Part shown: one piece after another, positions 52,975 through 58,331 of the stretch
Layout of the letters: each line of letters begins with the position of its first letter
Numbering within the stretch: position 1 is the stretch's first letter
Assembly: GCA_003599815.1 (NCBI GenBank)
Contig: QZJZ01000017.1
Span: 1 to 58,331, forward strand
Source of the DNA: Candidatus Auribacter fodinae
Lineage (GTDB): Bacteria > Auribacterota > Auribacteria > Auribacterales > Auribacteraceae
Direction of reading: 5' to 3'
DNA: 58,331 nt
Notes under the pieces: model-generated
The model's input: the letters and a program-made list of their open reading frames with translations, nothing else
Databases searched by the model: none
Told to the model about the DNA's origin: nothing
Position numbers and translations under genes: made by a program

Positions 52975-55176
52975 ATGTCTGGAGTAGTTGTTGTATCAAA
53001 CAGACTGCCGGTAAGTGTGCGGCAGGAACCGAACGGGCCATTATCATTTTTGCCCAGTTCAGGCGGGCTGGCTACAGGATTGGCATCGTTGCCGAATGCG
53101 GCTGAGAACCTGTGGGTGGGCTGGCCGGGTGTTTCTTCGGATTCACTATCCAAGGCTGAGAGGCGCGAAATTATCAAACATCTGGCAGACATAAACTGCC
53201 GCCCTGTTTTTTTGTCCGATGATGATATGGAACTCTATTATTATGGTTTTTCAAATAAAACAGTATGGCCGTTATTTCATTATTTTCCGATGTACACTGT
53301 TTACAGCCATGAATACTGGGAAGCGTATCGGAAAGTTAATAGTTTGTTTTGCGATGAACTTCTGAAGTTTGTCAAACCCGGCAGTACAATCTGGGTGCAT
53401 GATTACCAGCTGATGCTGTTGCCGCAGATGATACGTGAACGCATGCCCGATGTGTATATTGGTTTTTTTCTTCATATTCCTTTTCCATCGTTTGAAATAT
53501 TCCGGCTTTTGCCGTACAGGATGGAGATTATCGACGGATTGCTTGGCGCTGATCTGCTCGGTTTTCATACATATGATTATGTACGCCACTTTTTCAGCAG
53601 TGTCTGCCGTATTAAGGGCATTGAGCAAACGCTTGGCGAAATGCGGGTCGGAAACAGGCTGGTCAAGGCGGATACGTTTCCGCTCGGCATTGATTACGAG
53701 AAATTTTCGACTGCGCCGTCCATGCCTGAAGTAGAACAGGAACTTGCGCAGATGCAGGAAGAGTTTCAGGATAATCAGGTCATTATATCGATAGACCGTC
53801 TCGACTATACAAAAGGCATTCTTCAGCGGCTGGAAGCCTATGATTTGTTTCTTCATAGATATCCTGATTTTATTGGTAAAGTAACGCTGGTTATTCTGGC
53901 TGTTCCTTCCAGAGTGGGTGTTACTGAATATCAGCAGTTGCGCGAGCATGTCGAACGGCTGGTTGGCCGTATTAACGGAGAATACGGTTCGCTTGACTGG
54001 GTGCCTGTACGGTACATGTTTCGGGCAGTGTCGTTCGAGAAGCTTATCGCGTTATATAATCTGGCGGATGTTGCTCTGATCACACCGTTGCGGGATGGAA
54101 TGAATCTTATTGCGAAGGAATGTATAGCCGCGAATAAAAGTAATAACATTGTACTGGTTTTGAGCGAAATGGCGGGCGCGGCCAGTGAACTGAGCGAAGC
54201 GGTTATCGTGAATGCCAATAATATGGGAGAAATAGCTGATTCCATAAAACAGGCGCTCACTATGCCCGATTATGAGCGCAAAGAACGATGTGTCAACATG
54301 AAACGGCGGTTGGCGAATTATACTGTGAAACGCTGGGCAAACGAGTTTCTGAACGCTATGGAACTGCTTCGGCATAAACAGGAAACGATGGTGTCGCAAA
54401 AGCTGTCTCCTTCTATCCGCAGAAAATTGCTCAGGCAGTACGAAAAAGCACAGAACCGCCTGTTGTTATTGGATTATGACGGAACAATGGTTTCGTTTGC
54501 CGGCCGACCCGAAAAAGCCGGTCCGGATTCTGAACTGATATCCATCCTTCAGCAGTTGACTGATGATCCGCAGAATGAGGTAGTTATTATCAGCGGGCGG
54601 GACAGGGAGACGTTGAGTAGCTGGCTGGGAAAACTCAATGTTTCGATGATCGCGGAACACGGCGGTTGGCTTCGCGGTAAAAACAGTGATCAATGGCATA
54701 ACCTTGAACCAATGAAGACAGACTGGAAAGAGGTTATACGCCCTTTGATGGAAACATATGTTGACCGTACTCCGGGAGCGATTATAGAAGAAAAGGATTT
54801 CGCGCTGGTCTGGCATTGCCGGAATGTGAGCCCGGAACTTCGTCATGTCAGAAGCCAGGAACTGCGGGACGCTATTTTTCATCTTACCACGAATCTGGGA
54901 ATTGGCGTGCTGGAAGGAAATAAAGTGCTGGAAGTAAAAAATTTAAGTGTGAATAAAGGGCAGGCGGCACAACTTTGGCTTGAAAGCAAAAAATGGGATT
55001 TTATTTTCGCCGTAGGCGATGATACAACCGATGAATTCATGTTTGAGGCTCTGCCCGGATCGGCATACTCAATCAGGGTGGGCTACCAGATAACCAAAGC
55101 CCGTTTCAACATAGAAAATGTCAGGGATGTCCGCAGTCTCCTGAACGAGATGGCGAAGGCCGGAGTGCCTTGTTGA
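52975..55176 (+). CDS. Fused trehalose-6-phosphate synthase/phosphatase
   Basis: A bifunctional cytoplasmic enzyme of 733 residues that makes trehalose from UDP-glucose and glucose-6-phosphate. Residues 1-470 are a GT20 OtsA domain: VSNRLPV, SSGGLATGL, WVHDYQLMLLP, FFLHIPFPSFEIFR, GFHTYDYVRHF, IDRLDYTKGI and RDGMNL. Residues about 495-733 are a HAD-type OtsB phosphatase: LDYDGTMV (Asp nucleophile near 500), VIISGRDRETL, AEHGGWLRG and VGDDTTDEFMF. The ATG at 52975 follows AGGTGG and lies downstream of the promoter. Fusion makes the two steps co-expressed. Trehalose protects against osmotic, drying and heat stress. Confidence 0.96.
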   Translation: MSGVVVVSNRLPVSVRQEPNGPLSFLPSSGGLATGLASLPNAAENLWVGWPGVSSDSLSKAERREIIKHLADINCRPVFLSDDDMELYYYGFSNKTVWPLFHYFPMYTVYSHEYWEAYRKVNSLFCDELLKFVKPGSTIWVHDYQLMLLPQMIRERMPDVYIGFFLHIPFPSFEIFRLLPYRMEIIDGLLGADLLGFHTYDYVRHFFSSVCRIKGIEQTLGEMRVGNRLVKADTFPLGIDYEKFSTAPSMPEVEQELAQMQEEFQDNQVIISIDRLDYTKGILQRLEAYDLFLHRYPDFIGKVTLVILAVPSRVGVTEYQQLREHVERLVGRINGEYGSLDWVPVRYMFRAVSFEKLIALYNLADVALITPLRDGMNLIAKECIAANKSNNIVLVLSEMAGAASELSEAVIVNANNMGEIADSIKQALTMPDYERKERCVNMKRRLANYTVKRWANEFLNAMELLRHKQETMVSQKLSPSIRRKLLRQYEKAQNRLLLLDYDGTMVSFAGRPEKAGPDSELISILQQLTDDPQNEVVIISGRDRETLSSWLGKLNVSMIAEHGGWLRGKNSDQWHNLEPMKTDWKEVIRPLMETYVDRTPGAIIEEKDFALVWHCRNVSPELRHVRSQELRDAIFHLTTNLGIGVLEGNKVLEVKNLSVNKGQAAQLWLESKKWDFIFAVGDDTTDEFMFEALPGSAYSIRVGYQITKARFNIENVRDVRSLLNEMAKAGVPC

Positions 55177-55191
55177 TTTTATCAGGAAATG

Positions 55192-55238
55192 AAACAGCGG
55201 GAGAAAATCGTTTCCGGAAAATCTTTCGCTGTTTTTAA
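55192..55238 (+). terminator. Probable terminator of the trehalose gene
   Basis: AAACAGCG (55192-55199) pairs with CGCTGTTT (55227-55234), extending into a short T run. The loop is long (27 bases), so this is a weak case. Confidence 0.45.
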
Positions 55239-55271
55239 ATCAGAAAAAGATTGGGATCACTGAAAGAGTCA

Positions 55272-55425
55272 CAAGAGAATGTCATTGCGAAGCCCCGAAG
55301 GGGCTGTGCAATTCCCTCCACCGGATAGTGTCATACACATGAAATAACCACGTCGCTAATGCTCCGTGATGACATCTTAAAAGAGGAACTTAGAATCTTT
55401 TTCAGCACACCCATACTGTGTATAC
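55272..55425 (+). repeat. Dispersed intergenic element, copy D (most complete)
   Basis: Left end GTCATTGCGA with a strong hairpin AGCCCC-GAA-GGGGCT (55291-55305), a central CGGATAGTGT block, then TCGCTAATGCTCCGTGATGAC, ATCTTAAAAGAGGAA and TTAGAATCTTTTTCAGC. The left and right ends are imperfect inverted repeats (GTCATTGCG / CGT..GATGAC). It occupies the region between the convergent trehalose and histidine-kinase genes. Confidence 0.65.
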
Positions 55426-55475
55426 CAATAAAAATTAACAAAAACCGATCGAAAAGTAAACTGTATACCTAATTA

Positions 55476-58151
55476 TTATGATTGATTATATTGAGCGGGA
55501 TCAGTAACGGGAAGCGTAAAATAAAAAGTAGCGCCTTTGTTTTCTTCGGATTCTACCCAGATCGAACCGCCATGGTTATCAACAATTTTTTTGCAGATAG
55601 TCAGCCCGATGCCGAGATTCTGCATATCCTTGCTGGGATCAAGCTGTTCGAAGAGCTGAAAAATACGGTTGTGGTAACGAGGATCTATTCCGATACCGTT
55701 GTCGCGGATTCCAATCATCCAGAACTGCTGGCGTAGTTCCGAGAAAATATGAATCGTCGGTTTTTTGTTTTGCGCTCTGAATTGCAATGCGTTTTCAATG
55801 AGGTTCTGGAACAACCGGCACAATTGCGTGTGTGACCCCATTACAGCCGGCATAGTGCCGCAGGAAATTATGGCGTTGGATTGCTGAATGGAAATGTTCA
55901 GGTATTCCATCACTTCATTAATGACACTGGTAAGGTTTACCAGTTCGAATGTGGATGAACCGGGAATAATGTGTGCATAGTCAAGAAGCCCTCGAATCAG
56001 TTTTTTCATCTGATTGGCGTTTTCCAGCGCACGCTGTATATATTGCGCGCCCTGAGCTTCAATTTGTTTTGAATACTGTTTGTCAAAGAGTTCCAGATAG
56101 CTGGTCAGTACCTGCAAAGGTTCCTGAAGGTCATGGGATGCGACATAGGCGTATTGTTCCAGTTCCGCGTTTGATATTTTAAATTCCTCAATTTGTTTTT
56201 TCAGTGTTTTTTCCAATTGTTTTTGTTCGGTAATATCAGTAATGAGCCCGTCCACATACCATATTCCTTCCTGCTGATAGGCAGTCATGGCTCGGTTATA
56301 TATCCAGACCCACAGGTCATCTTTGCGTTTAAAACGGTATTCGATATTAAATGGTTTTTGTTTAGCGAAAAGTTTATCCCATGCGGTTTGTACCTTTCTC
56401 CTGTCAGAGGGATGGATGCGGTTGAATAGTAAATGCGTGGTGTCAGCGTATAGTTCCTGCGGTGTGAAGCCAAGCACCTTACTACTGCGCGGGCTGACGT
56501 ACTGGCATGTCCCGTTTTTGCTTAAGGTATATGTAACATCGGGGATATTGAGCACAAGGTTGCGGTACGCGGCGTCGCGCTGCTGGAGGTCAATAGCGGT
56601 TTTGCCCCACCGACGGGCAAGCAGGAATCCGGTCAGGGCGGTTATGAAAAAAATACAGAGAAGGCTGATGGAAAAATGAGAAAAGATTTTTTTCGCTTTC
56701 AGATGGTACCGTGATGAATAATTAAAAATGCTTGTTTGGGCGTTTCGTATAATGTTTTCAAGCGGTGAGAGCAGTGCATCCGTGTTTATCAGAACAACGC
56801 TTATCCACTTGACGTTCTTCAGCGGACAGTGTATTGCCATGATGTTGTCCGTCATTTTTGTTATACCGCTTTCATCTGAAAGTAATGGATCTATGAACGA
56901 ATGAAAAGAAGCCGGGAACAGGTCATACACTGAACGGGCGGCATAGTTCAAGGGGATAGATGCGAAGGCTTCGGAAATGAGCGCGCTTTTTATGATAAGA
57001 TGCCCGTTGTCCTCTGTGAAAAACGGATAGTTATCCGCCGCCAGCGACCCCATATCTTCATAAAGGCTGGAGGTGTTGAAATCAATACCGAGCACACCTT
57101 TCAGGTTGTTGCTGTCATCGGTTATTCTTTCCAGCACACTGATGCTGTACCCTTTTATAGCCGGGTCGTCGTAAGGGAGTATCAGGTGGTTTTCCGCACC
57201 CGCGGCCGCTTTGGCGTACCTGTACCAAGCGCGGGCATGCGGATGGTAAAACGGCGGCAGACGGTCGGGCGGGTAATATACAATATATCCTTCTTCAGTG
57301 GCGAAATACATCCAAGACAGGCTTGGCGTAGTGTTATTGATTAACTCCAGTTTCTCATGGAGATCCATATAGTTTTTCAGAACAAGAGAATGGAACTCGC
57401 CGGAAATCTCGCCTGCAATAAAACCGTTCCAGCCGCCGGAGACGTCGCCGTGAAACCAGTTGTAATAGGTTCCTTCCAGCCTGCCCTCTATCTCGCCGAT
57501 ACACACAACGGCGAATGGCGTGTTTACCGGGACTGATTCAGGCGGCACGGCTTTAAATGTGCCTTCCGTTATACCGTCAATTTCCTTGTCAATGTATCCG
57601 TCATAATAGAAACTGCCCTGCTCTCCGTCAACGGTGCCGGTAATTTTAAAACCCGATACAGTACCGTATACGCGCCCTTTGATTAAACCGGAAAAGGAGC
57701 CGGACATCATGCCGTATGATGTCCCATTGAGCGTGCCTGACCCGGTCAGGTTCATTCTCCCGTCCAGATGAAAGTTGGCGTTCATGTTTTCGATGACGCC
57801 CATAATATCCTGTGTCATTTTTTCCTTGCTGAAGGTGATAAGCTGGGGATGGTCCAGAATATCCTTGCATTGCTCTTTTAGTATGGAGGCGATGGCAATG
57901 GCGCGCCCGCAGTGGTCGTCTACCACACGAGCGTGGCTTTGTACCTGATATTTCAGTGTATCGAGGATGTTTCCCTCAAGAATCTTTTTTAAGCGGAGTT
58001 CGGTGTAGGATGAAATTTTTTGAGTTAATCCTATGACTTCAGACAGGTTTTCCTGCGAAGAATAAATACTGTACAACCCGAGTATCATCACAGGCAGAAC
58101 AGCTATCGCAAATGACCATATGAAGATTTTTATGAGCGCTTTATTATTCAT
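55476..58151 (-). CDS. Membrane sensor histidine kinase with beta-repeat insert in the Cache sensor
   Basis: The 891-residue kinase is anchored by two helices (about 8-29 and 485-507). The extracytoplasmic part is Cache/PDC-like (MYFATEEGYIVYYPPD, HARAWYRYA, KGVLGIDFNTSSLYEDM) but contains an unusual Gly-rich strand repeat at about 125-265 (GTLNGTSYG, MSGSFSGLIKGRVYG, GRLEGTYYNW, GEISGEFHS). A PAS domain covers about 530-650. The kinase core follows: DHp YVASHDLQEPLQ with phospho-acceptor His about 671, N box NLIENALQF, G1 DNGIGID and G2 GIGLTICKKIV. No receiver domain is fused and no response regulator is adjacent, so this is an orphan kinase. Upstream, a perfect palindrome GTATTGCAATAC (58213-58224) may be an operator. 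Confidence 0.92.
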   Translation of the reverse strand: MNNKALIKIFIWSFAIAVLPVMILGLYSIYSSQENLSEVIGLTQKISSYTELRLKKILEGNILDTLKYQVQSHARVVDDHCGRAIAIASILKEQCKDILDHPQLITFSKEKMTQDIMGVIENMNANFHLDGRMNLTGSGTLNGTSYGMMSGSFSGLIKGRVYGTVSGFKITGTVDGEQGSFYYDGYIDKEIDGITEGTFKAVPPESVPVNTPFAVVCIGEIEGRLEGTYYNWFHGDVSGGWNGFIAGEISGEFHSLVLKNYMDLHEKLELINNTTPSLSWMYFATEEGYIVYYPPDRLPPFYHPHARAWYRYAKAAAGAENHLILPYDDPAIKGYSISVLERITDDSNNLKGVLGIDFNTSSLYEDMGSLAADNYPFFTEDNGHLIIKSALISEAFASIPLNYAARSVYDLFPASFHSFIDPLLSDESGITKMTDNIMAIHCPLKNVKWISVVLINTDALLSPLENIIRNAQTSIFNYSSRYHLKAKKIFSHFSISLLCIFFITALTGFLLARRWGKTAIDLQQRDAAYRNLVLNIPDVTYTLSKNGTCQYVSPRSSKVLGFTPQELYADTTHLLFNRIHPSDRRKVQTAWDKLFAKQKPFNIEYRFKRKDDLWVWIYNRAMTAYQQEGIWYVDGLITDITEQKQLEKTLKKQIEEFKISNAELEQYAYVASHDLQEPLQVLTSYLELFDKQYSKQIEAQGAQYIQRALENANQMKKLIRGLLDYAHIIPGSSTFELVNLTSVINEVMEYLNISIQQSNAIISCGTMPAVMGSHTQLCRLFQNLIENALQFRAQNKKPTIHIFSELRQQFWMIGIRDNGIGIDPRYHNRIFQLFEQLDPSKDMQNLGIGLTICKKIVDNHGGSIWVESEENKGATFYFTLPVTDPAQYNQS

Positions 58152-58264
58152 GATGTATTTGCATAATGTGTTAATAGTACAATATAGTGATTACTCTAGG
58201 GTAATAAAAAAGGTATTGCAATACTATTTTCATTCTTTCATTCATGGAAACGCAAAAACAGAAC

Positions 58265-58331
58265 AATTTTGGAGCGCTGAAAAAGATTCTAAATTCCTCT
58301 TTTAAGATGTCATCACGAGGAGCGTTAGCGA
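58265..58331 (-). repeat. Dispersed intergenic element, copy E (cut by window edge, inverted)
   Basis: Read on the minus strand it is TCGCTAACGCTCCTCGTGATGACATCTTAAAAGAGGAATTTAGAATCTTTTTCAGC in segments, nearly identical to the right end of copy D. The left part lies beyond the window. Confidence 0.65.

Noticed and set aside
53272..53949. 225-codon minus-strand frame inside the trehalose gene
   Set aside because: It is fully antisense to conserved GT20 sequence, with no start signal or family pattern.
52762..55202. Exact 16-base direct repeat (AAATGAAACAGCGGGA) on both sides of the trehalose gene
   Set aside because: By a rough estimate about 0.4 such chance repeats are expected in a window this size, and no inverted ends or integrase gene accompany it.
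1..58331. CRISPR arrays, rRNA and tRNA genes, integrases and insertion-sequence transposases
   Set aside because: No regularly spaced repeats, tRNA-like cloverleaf segments or recombinase motifs were noticed on reading both strands; absence cannot be proved without a dedicated search.

Overview
The window looks like chromosomal DNA of a diderm (Gram-negative-type) bacterium, most likely an uncultured lineage such as Omnitrophota (candidate phylum OP3) or a PVC relative. This is an inference from gene content, since no rRNA or tRNA gene was seen. It rests on three things: very large exported multidomain proteins (2269 and 3067 residues, plus a truncated one of at least 1490), a PEP-CTERM surface protein, and outer-membrane lipid genes of the YdbH/YnbE/YdbL and LplT types. 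Gene density is high, and many single genes have their own consensus-like sigma70 promoter and a stem-loop terminator.

Layout, left to right. 1-6.2 kb: the 3' part of a giant protein, then DUF1328, superoxide reductase and a 60-residue protein, with two copies of a dispersed intergenic element. 6.4-14.1 kb: a secreted lamin-tail/calcium-repeat protein, a YdbH-like protein with a fused YnbE-YdbL lipoprotein, HflK-HflC, a TPR lipoprotein and a cold-shock protein with a long leader. 14.4-21.2 kb: a 2269-residue exported protein with a ChaN/TraB-like domain, two acetyltransferase domains, an HExxH segment and a transglutaminase-like domain. 21.5-28.3 kb: a secreted GH16 glucanase-like protein, a DEAD-box helicase, a UbiA-family prenyltransferase and a PEP-CTERM protein. 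28.4-38.3 kb: a possible metal-dependent hydrolase, a thioredoxin-CcdA fusion, a DUF4914 P-loop protein behind an apparent attenuator, a HAD phosphatase overlapping an LplT-like transporter, a PKD-domain secreted protein, an FMN/NosR-like membrane protein and an MBL hydrolase. 38.4-47.6 kb: a 3067-residue exported protein with two complete protein-kinase domains, a metzincin-type zinc motif and HEAT repeats. 47.7-58.3 kb: a membrane GT-C-like protein, a small acidic exported protein, a zinc-uptake operon led by a Cys-rich ribbon-helix-helix regulator, a fused trehalose-6-phosphate synthase/phosphatase and a large sensor histidine kinase.

The most unusual content is the set of giant exported proteins. 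Two start with the same ChaN/TraB-like domain behind a signal sequence, yet carry enzyme domains (protein kinase, GNAT) that need ATP or acetyl-CoA, which are not normally found outside the cytoplasm. Either they act in another cell's cytoplasm or their topology is unusual. Other points of interest: a zinc regulator with a matching repeat operator inside its promoter, a YnbE-YdbL fusion, a catalytically dead acyltransferase remnant on LplT, a transcription attenuator before DUF4914, a glycine-rich beta-repeat insert in the histidine-kinase sensor, and a dispersed element whose hairpin shows compensatory base changes.
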